Positions 19,176-28,314 are shown, counted from the stretch's first letter. The stretch is DNA of 64,000 nt from JAGVSR01 sp963742405 (GCA_963742405.1 CAVUMB010000005.1:62001-126000), one strand, 5' to 3'. Program-made: numbers and translations. Notes: generated from the letters alone by a model not told the origin.

Positions 19176-19750
19176 TGCCTACCCGCCTCCTCTCGCTACG
19201 ATCCGCACTTGTCGCCGCGGCTGCGCTGCAAACTGTTGCCGTCGGTTGGATGTTGTGGGATCGCATATCCTTGCTTTCGTCCGGGCGTGAAATCCGCGCC
19301 ACCGTTGTTCCAGTCGATCCGCGGGATGTTTTTCGTGGTGACTACGTCGTGCTGGGCTACGCATTCAGCACCGGCTCAGACGTCGCGCTGCCCGACGGCA
19401 CCCGCGAGGGCGATACGGTCTATGCGCTTCTGAAAAGCAGTGGCCCGGCGGATTGGACTTTGAGTAGCATTTCCGCGTCGCCACCCACGCCGACAGACGA
19501 AGCAACCGTGGTTCTAAAAGCTGTCGTCGACAGCGTTCGACGTGGCCCCGATCAAACGAGCGCAATGATCGGCCGTCTCCGCTACGGCATCGAGCGCTTC
19601 TACATCCCCGAAGGAACCGGCCGAGCGATTGAAAGCCAGGTGCGCGAGAAGCGCATCGTCGCCGTTCTTGCGGTGGGCAGCGACGGCAAGGTTGCGTTGA
19701 AGGGCCTTGAAGCGGATGGGAGCCGTATTGCGGACGAGCCGTTGCTGTGA
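19172..19750 (+). CDS. GDYXXLXY domain protein
   Basis: A 192-residue protein with an N-terminal hydrophobic anchor (about residues 10-30) and the eponymous GDYVVLGY motif. FYIPEGTGRAIE, another family block, follows at about two thirds of the length. It is likely an exported, membrane-anchored protein. The family is regularly encoded beside DUF2157 membrane proteins, exactly as here with a 4-bp overlap, and the two probably form a complex. Function is not known. Confidence 0.9.
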   Translation: MMPTRLLSLRSALVAAAALQTVAVGWMLWDRISLLSSGREIRATVVPVDPRDVFRGDYVVLGYAFSTGSDVALPDGTREGDTVYALLKSSGPADWTLSSISASPPTPTDEATVVLKAVVDSVRRGPDQTSAMIGRLRYGIERFYIPEGTGRAIESQVREKRIVAVLAVGSDGKVALKGLEADGSRIADEPLL

Positions 19751-19834
19751 CACTGGCGTCGCATCGGCTGGTTCTGGTGCAAGTCGCCTGCTAAGAGACC
19801 GCGCGTGGGAACAACCGCGAGGAGCGTCACGACC

Positions 19835-20182
19835 ATGCAGATCGTCCGTCACGAGGCCAACGCTGTCTACGCCAAGGCCGTCGAGGCCAATGGTTTCGTC
19901 TTCACCGCCGGCGTCGTGCCCGCGAAACTCGACGCGGACGCCAAGGCGCAGGCCACCGAAGTGCTAGCCGAAATTGACCGATTGTTGGCGCTCGCCGGCA
20001 CGTCGAAGTCGAAAGTTGTTTTTGCCAACTTATGGCTTGCCGACGTGCGCCATCGCGAAGCCGTCAACGAAGCCTGGTCGGCATGGATGGGTGGCGCGGA
20101 CGCGCCGGCCCGCGCCACGGTCGAAGCCAAACTCGTCGACCCACGCATGCTGGTGGAAATCGGCGTGATCGCCGTCAAATAA
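19835..20182 (+). CDS. RidA/YjgF family protein
   Basis: 115 residues of the YjgF/YER057c/UK114 family. Visible are GFVFTAGVVPAK, the helix with LAEIDRLLALAG, KVVFANLWLADV and the C-terminal APARATVEAKLVDP, whose Arg is the usual carboxylate-binding residue. Canonical RidA hydrolyses reactive enamine/imine intermediates; this one belongs to a divergent subgroup and its substrate is open. GAGGAG precedes the ATG. It appears to be transcribed alone. Confidence 0.88.
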   Translation: MQIVRHEANAVYAKAVEANGFVFTAGVVPAKLDADAKAQATEVLAEIDRLLALAGTSKSKVVFANLWLADVRHREAVNEAWSAWMGGADAPARATVEAKLVDPRMLVEIGVIAVK

Positions 20183-20359
20183 GTTGCAACCGTCATGCCT
20201 TGCTAAGGCAACTAAGTCGCTGCAACCCGTGTTGCTCGTTTGCCGCGCGCAGTTGGATTTTCTATTTGTTTGATCCTGCCCCTCGAATGGCGGCGATGAA
20301 TTTGTCACGGTTGGAACTTAAGATAACTTGTCCACCGTTTTTGAGCAGGCAGCAGGAAC

Positions 20360-20701
20360 ATGCTGAAAAATATAGCTTTTATTATCGGAGCCTGTGGGTT
20401 GGTTGCGCTGGCCGGCTTGCCGGCCTCTGCGGATGACAACGGGCTTGCTCAAACCATCCATGATGTTCGTCGCGAAAGCGGCAAGCTGTGTCAGATCGAT
20501 CATTGGCATTATGGCAGCGGCGTTGGGTCGACCAAAAAGGCGGCTATGAACGACGCTGTCGGCTCGTGGCAAAGCTTCACCGCACTTGAGTATGGTTCGG
20601 ACTGGTCACGCTTCCAGCGCGCGGCGAGTCGGAACGTCTCGTGCTCAAATTCGGGTGGTGGCGGGGTAAGTTGCTCGATCGAGGGCCGCCCCTGCCGGTA
20701 A
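20360..20701 (+). CDS. Small secreted cysteine-containing protein
   Basis: 113 residues with a clear signal peptide (MLKNIAFIIGACGLVALAG, cleavage near ASA/DD). The mature part has CQIDHWHYGSG, a KKAAMNDAVGSWQSF helix, and C-terminal cysteines (NVSCSNSG, SCSIEGRPC) that could form disulfides. It looks like one of the small periplasmic families common in Hyphomicrobiales but has no function I can name. The stop codon is followed by a long TC repeat and then a terminator, so the repeat lies in the 3' untranslated region. Confidence 0.75.
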   Translation: MLKNIAFIIGACGLVALAGLPASADDNGLAQTIHDVRRESGKLCQIDHWHYGSGVGSTKKAAMNDAVGSWQSFTALEYGSDWSRFQRAASRNVSCSNSGGGGVSCSIEGRPCR

Positions 20702-20741
20702 CGGTTTCGCTTTCTTCTTCGCGTAAGGCTTATTCTCTCTC

Positions 20742-20806
<65 letters not shown>

Positions 20807-20863
20807 CAAACGATCACACGCACACATCGAAAATTGCCGGAAAGGCATACACAACACAGAATT

Positions 20864-20896
20864 GAGCCGGAGCGCTGCCCACGCTCCGGCTCTTTT
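20864..20896 (+). terminator. Rho-independent terminator
   Basis: An 11-bp perfect stem, GAGCCGGAGCG (20864-20874) with CGCTCCGGCTC (20882-20892), is followed by TTTT on the plus strand. It ends the secreted-protein transcript after the TC repeat and sits just beyond the convergent DUF937 gene. Confidence 0.88.
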
Positions 20897-20917
20897 CATG
20901 TCAAATGAGCTGCCTTT

Positions 20918-21727
20918 TCAGCGCCCACCCAGCAGGCGGCGCAGAATTCCTTGAATAAAATTCCAGCCCCAGCGGACCAGGAAATACCTGATGATCCAGC
21001 CGATGACGCTGTTGCTCTGAAATCCGACAACCCCGCCCAGGATATCGCGGATGATCTTGTCGAGGCTGCCGCCGCCCTGCGGAAGCTCGATCCCGCCACC
21101 TGTCGGCGCTTGCGGCGCCCGCCTCGAAACGTCGCCGGGCAATTTTGTGCCCCCGCGACGGATAATGTCGGACAGATCGCCATAAGGGTTGTTGGAGCGG
21201 CCAAGACCCGGAATTTCACCTGGAACTGGCAGCGGACGCTGGTCGCCGACGTCGAGACCCGCCGCCTTGGCGACAGGTGCACCGACCTCGCTCCCGACCA
21301 TGTTCAATGCAGGTTCGGCCTTGTTGGCGATCCCGCCCATCACACTGGCGGCAATCGCCGGCAGCATTTGCCGGATTAAGGCTTCATCCACACCCGATTC
21401 GCGCGCCGCCCGGTGTGCCACCGACCGGCTCCGGTCCTTTGACCACAGAACGGTATCCAATGCCTCGATCCCGACCGCCGTAACGCCAGGCGACGTCAAC
21501 GGCGCGTCGGACGCCAGAACTTTTGAATAATCCGCACGACCGAGGGCGGCGACGAGATCGGCGATGCCACCCCGATTGAACGACTGCCGTTCCATGTTGC
21601 GCGCCAATTCCGGCACCACGGCTCCCAGGACAGCCGCTGCCTGTCGCCTGTCGAGGCCGAAACTCTGTGCCAGATTGCCGACCACTTGTCCGCCATGGCC
21701 CGCCGTCAAGTATTCGAGAATGCTCAC
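20918..21727 (-). CDS. DUF937 family protein
   Basis: About 269 residues. An N-terminal DUF937 domain (VSILEYLTAGHGGQVVGNLAQSFG and further helices) resembles the YidB-like fold. A Pro/Gly-rich linker and a C-terminal hydrophobic/amphipathic segment (WIIRYFLVRWGWNFI) follow. The GTG start is preferred because AAGGAG lies 6 nt upstream; the frame continues 14 codons further upstream to an ATG without a ribosome site. No biochemical function is established. It is monocistronic and convergent with the secreted-protein gene. Confidence 0.82.
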   Translation of the reverse strand: MSILEYLTAGHGGQVVGNLAQSFGLDRRQAAAVLGAVVPELARNMERQSFNRGGIADLVAALGRADYSKVLASDAPLTSPGVTAVGIEALDTVLWSKDRSRSVAHRAARESGVDEALIRQMLPAIAASVMGGIANKAEPALNMVGSEVGAPVAKAAGLDVGDQRPLPVPGEIPGLGRSNNPYGDLSDIIRRGGTKLPGDVSRRAPQAPTGGGIELPQGGGSLDKIIRDILGGVVGFQSNSVIGWIIRYFLVRWGWNFIQGILRRLLGGR

Positions 21728-22039
21728 CGTCTGCTCCTTGGTGGCTCGTGCCCGGGCGACGCTCCCCACCCGTGCGAGCCCTCTCCTATACTAGCCGTCT
21801 GCTCCATTCCATCCGCTGTGACCCGCCAAACCGCAAAAATCCAGCGGAAATTACGACTTAAGTCGGCGCAATGCCACGGCCACCCGTGTTGCGCCGGCGC
21901 GTCTCTTTTGGCATGGTCCGGCCGCGACTCACGGGGCGGATAAGCCTCAAAGCGGGCTGTGGCCGGATGCGTTGCGCTGGCCGCGCCCGTGAAACCACAC
22001 AAAATCGATCGGCTTCCGGCCGACGGGGAGGACTTTGGA
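21728..22039. other. Divergent intergenic region upstream of DUF937 gene and hppA, with palindrome
   Basis: 312 bp without a convincing gene. It holds a perfect 12-bp palindrome CGACTTAAGTCG at 21854-21865, about 175 bp before the hppA start. A TATACT box at 21787-21792 could serve as a -10 element on either strand, but no good -35 pairs with it. GGGGAGGA just before 22040 is the hppA ribosome site. Confidence 0.5.
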
Positions 22040-24196
22040 ATGACGGAAATTCTCTGGGCGATCATCGCCTGCGGGCTCTTGGCGTGCGTCTACGCCGCCG
22101 TGACCATCCGCACTGTGATGGCGGCCGATCCCGGCAATGCGCGCATGCAGGAAATCGCGAGCGCCATCCGTGAAGGCGCGCAGGCCTACCTCGACCGGCA
22201 GTACCGCACGATCGGCATCGTCGGCGTGGCGATCTTCATCCTCGCCTGGGCGCTTCTTGGTCCTGCCGTCGCAGTTGGCTTTCTCATCGGTGCGGTGCTC
22301 TCCGGGCTCGCTGGCTACATTGGCATGAACGTGTCCGTGCGTGCCAACGTCCGCACGGCCCAAGCCGCTACTCAGTCGCTTGCTGCCGGACTCGACATCG
22401 CCTTCAAGGCCGGTGCCGTGACAGGAATGCTGGTAGCCGGCCTCGCGTTGCTCGGCGTCGCCGTCTACTTCTTCATCCTCACCAGTTATCTCGGTTACGA
22501 ACCGGGCAGCCGCAACGTGATCGACGCGCTCGTGGCGCTGGGCTTCGGCGCCTCGCTGATTTCGATCTTCGCCCGTCTCGGCGGCGGCATCTTTACCAAG
22601 GGCGCCGACGTCGGCGGTGACCTCGTAGGCAAGGTGGAAGCCGGTATCCCCGAAGATGATCCGCGCAACCCAGCAACGATTGCCGACAATGTCGGTGACA
22701 ATGTCGGCGACTGCGCCGGCATGGCCGCCGACCTGTTCGAAACCTATGCCGTGACCGTCGTCGCCACCATGGTGCTGGCCGCGATCCTGTTTGCTGGCCA
22801 GCCGAACCTGCTCGCGCTGATGGTCTACCCGCTCGCCATTTGTGCTGCCTGTATCGTCACCTCGATCATCGGAACCTACTTCGTCAAGCTTGGACCGAAT
22901 GGCTCGATCATGGGTGCCCTTTATAAGGGCCTCATCGCCTCCGCGTTGCTCTCGGTCGGCGGCCTGTGGCTTGCCACCCAGCATGTGCTCGGTGGCTACG
23001 GCTCCGTCGGCATCGCCAAGGGCCTCGACATCACCGGCATGAACCTCATGCTCTGCGGTCTCGTCGGCCTTGGCGTGACAGGCCTCATCGTCTGGATCAC
23101 GGAATACTACACGGGCATCGGATATCGCCCCGTGCGTTCGATCAGCCAAGCCTCGGTAACGGGTCATGGCACGAACGTCATCCAGGGCCTCGCCGTCTCG
23201 CTCGAAGCTTGCGCGCTGCCGACGATCGTTATCGTCGCCGGCATCCTGATCACTTTCAACCTTGCTGGCCTCTTTGGCACCGCCATCGCCACCACGACCA
23301 TGCTGGGACTTGCCGGCGTGATCGTGGCGCTGGACGCCTTCGGCCCGGTGACGGATAACGCCGGCGGCATTGCCGAGATGGCCGGCATGCCCAAGGAAGT
23401 CCGCCGCTCGACCGACGCGCTCGACGCGGTCGGAAACACAACCAAGGCGGTCACCAAGGGTTACGCGATCGGCTCCGCTGGTCTTGGCGCCCTGGTGCTG
23501 TTCGCCGCCTATAACTACGACTTGCAGTTTTTCATCTCGGAAGCCAACAAAGCCGGCTCGACGTCGTACCAATTCTTCAAGGGCGTCGAGATCAACTTCG
23601 GCCTCGATAACCCCTACGTCGTCGTCGGCCTTCTCCTCGGCGGCTTGATCCCATACCTGTTCGGCGGCATTGCCATGACGGCCGTTGGCCGCGCGGCAGG
23701 CTCGATCGTCGAAGAGGTTCGCCGTCAGTTCAAGGCCAAGCCCGGCATCATGAAGGGCACCGAGAAGCCTGATTACGCCACGGCGGTCGACATTCTGACC
23801 AAGGCTGCAATCAAGGAAATGATCATTCCCTCGCTGCTGCCCGTCTTGTCACCTATCGTCCTGTTCTTCGTCATCAACGCCATCGGCGGCAAGGGTGCGG
23901 CCTTCTCGGCGGTCGGAGCCATGCTGCTCGGGGTGATCGTGACCGGTCTCTTCGTCGCCATTTCGATGACCTCGGGCGGAGGCGCCTGGGACAACGCCAA
24001 AAAGAGCTTCGAGGACGGCTTCGTCGACAAGGACGGCGTCAAGCATCTGAAGGGCTCCGATGCGCACAAGGCGTCCGTCACGGGCGACACCGTTGGCGAT
24101 CCCTACAAGGACACGGCCGGTCCGGCCGTGAACCCGGCCATCAAGATCACCAACATCGTGGCGCTCCTGATGCTTGCCGTGCTTGCGCACTATTGA
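22040..24196 (+). CDS. hppA: Membrane-bound H+-translocating pyrophosphatase, K+-independent type
   Basis: 718 residues with about 16 membrane helices. The substrate-site motifs are DNVGDNVGDCAGMAADLFE and, near the C-terminus, GDTVGDPYKDTAGPAVNP. Residue 469 in VGNTTKAVTKG is Lys, the marker of the K+-independent subfamily, where K+-dependent enzymes carry Ala. It hydrolyses pyrophosphate and pumps protons across the inner membrane. The ATG follows GGGGAGGA; the longer frame upstream is not conserved. A bidirectional terminator separates it from the convergent antiporter gene. Confidence 0.96.
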   Translation: MTEILWAIIACGLLACVYAAVTIRTVMAADPGNARMQEIASAIREGAQAYLDRQYRTIGIVGVAIFILAWALLGPAVAVGFLIGAVLSGLAGYIGMNVSVRANVRTAQAATQSLAAGLDIAFKAGAVTGMLVAGLALLGVAVYFFILTSYLGYEPGSRNVIDALVALGFGASLISIFARLGGGIFTKGADVGGDLVGKVEAGIPEDDPRNPATIADNVGDNVGDCAGMAADLFETYAVTVVATMVLAAILFAGQPNLLALMVYPLAICAACIVTSIIGTYFVKLGPNGSIMGALYKGLIASALLSVGGLWLATQHVLGGYGSVGIAKGLDITGMNLMLCGLVGLGVTGLIVWITEYYTGIGYRPVRSISQASVTGHGTNVIQGLAVSLEACALPTIVIVAGILITFNLAGLFGTAIATTTMLGLAGVIVALDAFGPVTDNAGGIAEMAGMPKEVRRSTDALDAVGNTTKAVTKGYAIGSAGLGALVLFAAYNYDLQFFISEANKAGSTSYQFFKGVEINFGLDNPYVVVGLLLGGLIPYLFGGIAMTAVGRAAGSIVEEVRRQFKAKPGIMKGTEKPDYATAVDILTKAAIKEMIIPSLLPVLSPIVLFFVINAIGGKGAAFSAVGAMLLGVIVTGLFVAISMTSGGGAWDNAKKSFEDGFVDKDGVKHLKGSDAHKASVTGDTVGDPYKDTAGPAVNPAIKITNIVALLMLAVLAHY

Positions 24197-24219
24197 TCGT
24201 TGCTCACGGCAAAAACAAA

Positions 24220-25917
24220 TCAAGCCTCGGGAGTGATCCCGGGGCTTTTTTCATTGCCAGCTGACAACGCGGCAAGGATCGCTTCGGCGGTTTCGCGCGA
24301 ACCTTGAACGACGGATGTTGCGCCGTAATTCTTGAGGTAGCTTTCTTCCGCGTCAGATAGTGCTCCGGCGATAATGACCAGTGCCGGGTTGGCTTTGCGC
24401 GCCTGCTCAACGATCTGGCCCGCCTCAAAGCAATCTGGAATGGCGATGATCAACGTCCGCGCGGCCCTGATATTAGCCGACTCAAGCCCCACCACCGCGT
24501 TGGCCGCAACGGCATCGATACCGCGCTGGCGCAGCTTTTCGACAGCCTCGTCGCGATCGTCGATGATGACCAGCGGTTCCGATTTCTCGATCAGCACATT
24601 CCCCACCAGCTTCCCCACGCGTCCGTATCCGACAAGAACCGTGTGGTTCTGCATTTTGGTGATGTAGCGCGGCGTGACGTCTTTGCTATCCAGTGTCTCG
24701 ACCCCGGACGACACATCCGATTTCTGTGACGGTCCATACCGGTCGAGGAGGTAGAACAGGATCGGATTGAGCATGATCGAGACAATCGCGCCGGCCAGGA
24801 TCAGCTCGCGGCCTTCCTCGGAGAGCACGTTCAAAGTGACGCCGAGCCCCGCCAGGATGAATGAAAATTCGCCGATTTGCGCCAGACTGGCGGCAATCAG
24901 AAGCCCGGTGCGCAGCGGGTAGCCAAACCCCATGACGATCGCAAGCGCCGCGAGTGACTTGCCAAGGATAATAATGACGACCGTCGCAAAGATGGCTCCA
25001 GGGCTATCAACCAAGCTCCATGGATCAAACAACATCCCGACGGAAACAAAGAAGAGAACCGCAAAGGCATCGCGCAGCGGCAGGCTCTCGTTCGCCGCCT
25101 GCTGGCTGAGTGGGCTCTCGCTGAGGATCATGCCAGCAAAAAATGCACCGAGCGCGAACGACACGCCAAACAGTTTGGCCGCGCCGAACGCAACACCCAG
25201 TGCAATCGTCAGCACGCCAAGCCGAAACAATTCGCGTGATCCGGTATGTGCGATGTAATGCAGGATCCACGGAATAACGCGCCGTCCGACGAGCATCATC
25301 ACGGCGAAGAATGCGATCACTTTGACGAGTGTGACACCGAGCGTCGCCACGATGCTGCCGCTGCTGATCCCGGCATTCGTCCCTTCCGGTTGAAGCAGGG
25401 GCGCGAGGGCCGGTAACGCGACGAGTGCGAGGACCATGACGAGATCCTCGACGATCAGCCATCCGACCGCGATCCGTCCCTGTTCGCTCGTCACCAGATG
25501 GCGTTCCTGCAGCGCGCGTAAAAGCACGACAGTACTGGCGACGGAAAGTGCCAGGCCGAACACAATCCCTTCGCCGAGCGGCCAACCGAACCCATAAGCG
25601 AGCGCCACGCCGAGAAGGGTAGCGCACAGAATCTGCACGAGCGCTCCGGGAATGGCGATCGCCCGCACCGAAAGAAGATCGGACAGTGAGAAATGCAGTC
25701 CGACGCCGAACATGAGTAGGATGATGCCGATCTCCGCCAGTTCCGTGGCGAGATTCTGGTCGGCGACAAACCCCGGAGTGAACGGCCCTACGGCTACACC
25801 GGCGAGCAGATAGCCGACGATGGGCGACACGCGAATGCGTTGCGCGAGCGTGCCGAAGGCGAAGGCCAGCGAGAGGCCCACGACGATGGTGGCGATTAAT
25901 GGAGTATCGTGCGGCAT
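24220..25917 (-). CDS. YbaL/KefB-type monovalent cation:proton antiporter
   Basis: 565 residues. The first 390 form a CPA2-type Na+/H+ exchanger domain with about 12 helices (GYLLAGVAVGPFTPGF, FALSVASTVVLLRAL, ASLAQIGEFSFILAGLG). A TrkA-N (RCK) nucleotide-binding domain follows, beginning VLVGYGRVGKLVG near residue 420. No TrkA-C domain is present, like YbaL. It is probably a K+ or Na+/H+ exchanger gated by nucleotide or glutathione. The start MPHDTPLIATI is chosen because the upstream 59 codons are not family-like. The stop codon lies within a shared terminator. Confidence 0.9.
   Translation of the reverse strand: MPHDTPLIATIVVGLSLAFAFGTLAQRIRVSPIVGYLLAGVAVGPFTPGFVADQNLATELAEIGIILLMFGVGLHFSLSDLLSVRAIAIPGALVQILCATLLGVALAYGFGWPLGEGIVFGLALSVASTVVLLRALQERHLVTSEQGRIAVGWLIVEDLVMVLALVALPALAPLLQPEGTNAGISSGSIVATLGVTLVKVIAFFAVMMLVGRRVIPWILHYIAHTGSRELFRLGVLTIALGVAFGAAKLFGVSFALGAFFAGMILSESPLSQQAANESLPLRDAFAVLFFVSVGMLFDPWSLVDSPGAIFATVVIIILGKSLAALAIVMGFGYPLRTGLLIAASLAQIGEFSFILAGLGVTLNVLSEEGRELILAGAIVSIMLNPILFYLLDRYGPSQKSDVSSGVETLDSKDVTPRYITKMQNHTVLVGYGRVGKLVGNVLIEKSEPLVIIDDRDEAVEKLRQRGIDAVAANAVVGLESANIRAARTLIIAIPDCFEAGQIVEQARKANPALVIIAGALSDAEESYLKNYGATSVVQGSRETAEAILAALSAGNEKSPGITPEA
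24222..24251. terminator. Bidirectional terminator between hppA and antiporter gene
   Basis: An 11-bp stem (24222-24232 with 24237-24247, one G-T) is followed by a T-run on the plus strand. On the minus strand it is followed by T-rich sequence (read from 24211-24220). It can end hppA and the convergent antiporter gene. Confidence 0.85.
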
Positions 25918-26226
25918 CGCGGGGGGAATTCCTCCGTCTGTCGGGGCAATGGCTGCGGTGTCGGACGGAGAGCGCGCGCGGACACGCGGTCGCTCCACCA
26001 TCACTATGAGTGCAAAAATCGGACCGGCAAGATGAAACGTGGCGCAACGCATTTCGTCCGGGTCCGGTTGCGTCGTTGCCGTTCCGTCTGGCAATGTGAC
26101 CGGGCTTTGCGCATTTTCACGTACCCGACCGCAAAAAACTTAAGTTGATTGTCGAAATACGCGCTCGCCTTTCGTCATGGGGGCGGAAACCGCTTAGGGT
26201 TTCGGATCGAACGCGAGGATGAACCG
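25918..26226. other. Divergent intergenic region between antiporter and YCII/ECF operon
   Basis: 309 bp without a supported gene. It holds the candidate ECF promoter at 26150-26176, directed right. No clear sigma-70 promoter for the left-facing antiporter gene could be picked out by eye. Confidence 0.4.
26150..26176 (+). promoter_or_regulatory. Candidate ECF42-type autoregulated promoter
   Basis: TGTCGA at 26150-26155 and CGTC at 26173-26176, separated by 17 nt and about 50 nt before the YCII protein start codon. From memory, ECF42 sigma factors recognise a TGTCGA -35 and a CG(A/T)C -10. The sigma gene downstream would thus drive its own operon. Confidence 0.55.
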
Positions 26227-26592
26227 ATGCGATACGCACTGCTGATTTACGAAACGGAAGGTGACTTTGCCAAGCGGACAGACCCGAAACAGGCGCCGGC
26301 CTATTGGTCAGCTTGGATGGCCTACAGTGAAGCCATCAATACGTCGATCAGCGTCACCGGCGGTGCTCCTCTGGAGCCGCCGGGCACAGCGACCACAGTT
26401 CGCACTCACGGCGGCAAGCGGCTGATCGAGGATGGGCCCTATGGTTCGTCGAAGGAACAGCTTGCAGGCTTCTTCCTGATCGATGTTGACAGTCTTGATG
26501 TGGCGATGGAGTGGGCGGCGCGCGCGCCCGTTGAAGGCGGCCTCGTGGAAGTACGCCCAATTCTAGTCCGTGACATGGCCCCAGCGGGATGA
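26227..26592 (+). CDS. YCII/DGPF-domain protein partnered with ECF sigma factor
   Basis: 121 residues of the YCII-related fold. Visible are MRYALLIYETE at the start, the DGPYGSSKEQLAGF segment that names DGPF proteins, and IDVDSLDVAMEWA. GAGGA precedes the ATG at a good distance, so this start is preferred to a longer frame beginning 78 bp upstream. The last codon overlaps the sigma factor gene as ATGA, so the two are translationally coupled. DGPF proteins are the standard companions of ECF42 sigma factors and may act in sensing or in an unknown enzymatic step. Confidence 0.88.
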   Translation: MRYALLIYETEGDFAKRTDPKQAPAYWSAWMAYSEAINTSISVTGGAPLEPPGTATTVRTHGGKRLIEDGPYGSSKEQLAGFFLIDVDSLDVAMEWAARAPVEGGLVEVRPILVRDMAPAG

Positions 26593-27830
26593 GTATCACT
26601 GCCCGCGCGGTCGAGAATGCGGCCCGGCACGGCTACGGCCGCATCGTGGCCCGTCTCGCCGCGCGGACTGGCGATATCGCGGCTGCTGAAGATCACGTAG
26701 CCGCCGCGTTCGAACTGGCACTTCGAACGTGGCCGCGCGACGGCATACCGCGCGTGCCCGAAGCGTGGCTTCTGGCCGTGGCCAAGCGCAAGCACGTCGA
26801 TGGATGGCGCCAATCCAAAGTCGCGCGTGCTGTCGAAGTCGAGATAGCCATTTTGAGTGCGGCCGTTACTCAAATGCAAACGGATGAAACGGACGGACCC
26901 GTGAGCGATGACCGGCTCAAGCTCATGTTTGCCGTCGCACACCCGGCCATAGACGCCAACCATCATTCCGCACTGATGTTGCAGACTGTTCTCGGCATTG
27001 ATGCGGCCCGCATTGCCAGTGCCTACCTCGTTTCGCCCTCGACAATGGCGCAGCGTCTTGTCCGCGCGAAAACCAAGATCCGCGTCGCCGGCGTACCATT
27101 TTCGATCCCTGACGCCGACGGGCTGCCCGAGCGATTGCCGCCGGTCATGGATGCGATTTTCGCAGCATTCGGCATCGCCTGGCATCTGCCCGGCGTGACC
27201 GGCGAACACATCGGCTGCCTCGCGCCGGAAGCAATTTGGCTGGCACGCGTTCTGGTCGCATTGATGCCGGAGGAACCGGAGCCGAAGGGGCTTCTGGCGC
27301 TGATGCTCTATTCCCATGCCCGGCATCGAGCGCGCGTCGACGAAAGCGGCCTTTTCGTACCGTTAAGCGAACAGAATGTCGGGCGATGGGATGCCGCGTC
27401 TATTGCCGAAGCCGAAATGCTCTTGCAGGCAGCGTCCGAAACTGGCCGGCCCGGGCGATTCCAGATCGAGGCCGCAATCCAGTCGGTGTATGCAGGGCGC
27501 ATCGCTGGATTGACGGTTGATTGGTCGGCGGCAGCCAGACTTCAGGCAGCGCTGCAGCGCCTGCACCCGACGCTGGGTGGTCACGTGGCGCACGCGGCCG
27601 CGCTTGGCCTCGGCGCCGGACCGCACGAAGGTCTCGCCATGCTCGACAGCCTGCGCGACCCCCGCCTTGACACGTACCAACCCTATTGGGCGGTCCGAGC
27701 CGATCTGCTGTCACGCCTGCCGGGACGCAAGTGTGATGCACGTGCAGCCTACACGCGCGCCATCGGATTGACGGACAGGCCGGCTGAACGCGGCTTTCTC
27801 ATTGCGCGCATGAACGCTCTGCTGCCGTGA
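26589..27830 (+). CDS. ECF-type RNA polymerase sigma factor, ECF42-like, with long C-terminal extension
   Basis: 413 residues. The N-terminal 180 residues carry sigma-2 (VPEAWLLAVAKRKHVDGWR) and sigma-4 (ASAYLVSPSTMAQRLVRAKTKI) regions. The remaining 230 form a helical extension with SHARHRARVDESGLFVPL, typical of ECF42 proteins whose C-terminal domain is TPR-like and needed for activity. No anti-sigma factor gene is adjacent, as usual for this group. The gene overlaps its DGPF partner by 4 bp, and a matching promoter lies upstream. The regulon and signal are unknown. Confidence 0.9.
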   Translation: MSITARAVENAARHGYGRIVARLAARTGDIAAAEDHVAAAFELALRTWPRDGIPRVPEAWLLAVAKRKHVDGWRQSKVARAVEVEIAILSAAVTQMQTDETDGPVSDDRLKLMFAVAHPAIDANHHSALMLQTVLGIDAARIASAYLVSPSTMAQRLVRAKTKIRVAGVPFSIPDADGLPERLPPVMDAIFAAFGIAWHLPGVTGEHIGCLAPEAIWLARVLVALMPEEPEPKGLLALMLYSHARHRARVDESGLFVPLSEQNVGRWDAASIAEAEMLLQAASETGRPGRFQIEAAIQSVYAGRIAGLTVDWSAAARLQAALQRLHPTLGGHVAHAAALGLGAGPHEGLAMLDSLRDPRLDTYQPYWAVRADLLSRLPGRKCDARAAYTRAIGLTDRPAERGFLIARMNALLP

Positions 27831-27834
27831 GGTG

Positions 27835-28314
27835 TCATTCGCCGAAGATTTGCTTCTGGCCGAGGTTGCGGAAGAGTTGCTTCAGGATGCCGTCTTCGCT
27901 ACCACCGGGCGCTGGAGTGGTGCTTGAAATGAAGTCGAAGACCTTGCCGTCCTTGAGGCCGTAGTTCGCGACGCGCTGCACGGTGCCGGTCTCGTTGAAA
28001 TAGACCGCGATGACTTTGCGATCGACCTCGTCGGGTGCAAAGAAAGCGGTCTGCGACATGGTGCTTGAGATATAATAATAAACCTGTCCCGAGCCGGTCG
28101 TCGTGGTCGAGGTAGGCGTGCCGAGCGCCAGCTTGACCTGCTCCTGGGCCATGCCGGGCTGCACCTGTTGCAGATCGCTGTCGCGAAACAACTGCCCATG
28201 CTTGGTGATCTGTTCGGCGCAGCCGCCCGTCAGGACCAGTATGCTGCCCAGAACAGCGCCAGCAATCAGCCTGTGGAGCCGGTGCGACTGCGATGAGAGC
28301 TTTTTGCGGGTCAC
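27835..28314 (-). CDS. bamE: Outer membrane protein assembly factor BamE
   Basis: About 159 residues. A lipoprotein signal with lipobox LTGGC is followed by the SmpA/OmlA fold (DLQQVQPGMAQEQVKLALGTPT, then VYYYIS). BamE is a lipoprotein of the BAM complex that inserts outer membrane beta-barrels. The start is uncertain: the GTG at 28314 has AGGA 6 nt upstream, while ATGs at 28344 and a GTG further upstream lack such a site. It is divergent from the CBP3-like gene, the usual arrangement in Hyphomicrobiales. Confidence 0.88.
   Translation of the reverse strand: MTRKKLSSQSHRLHRLIAGAVLGSILVLTGGCAEQITKHGQLFRDSDLQQVQPGMAQEQVKLALGTPTSTTTTGSGQVYYYISSTMSQTAFFAPDEVDRKVIAVYFNETGTVQRVANYGLKDGKVFDFISSTTPAPGGSEDGILKQLFRNLGQKQIFGE

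Noticed and set aside
21947..23572. 541-codon open frame antisense to hppA
   Set aside because: The composition (His/Asp/Gly/Arg-rich, low complexity) is a shadow of the hppA codon pattern; no ribosome site or recognisable domain.
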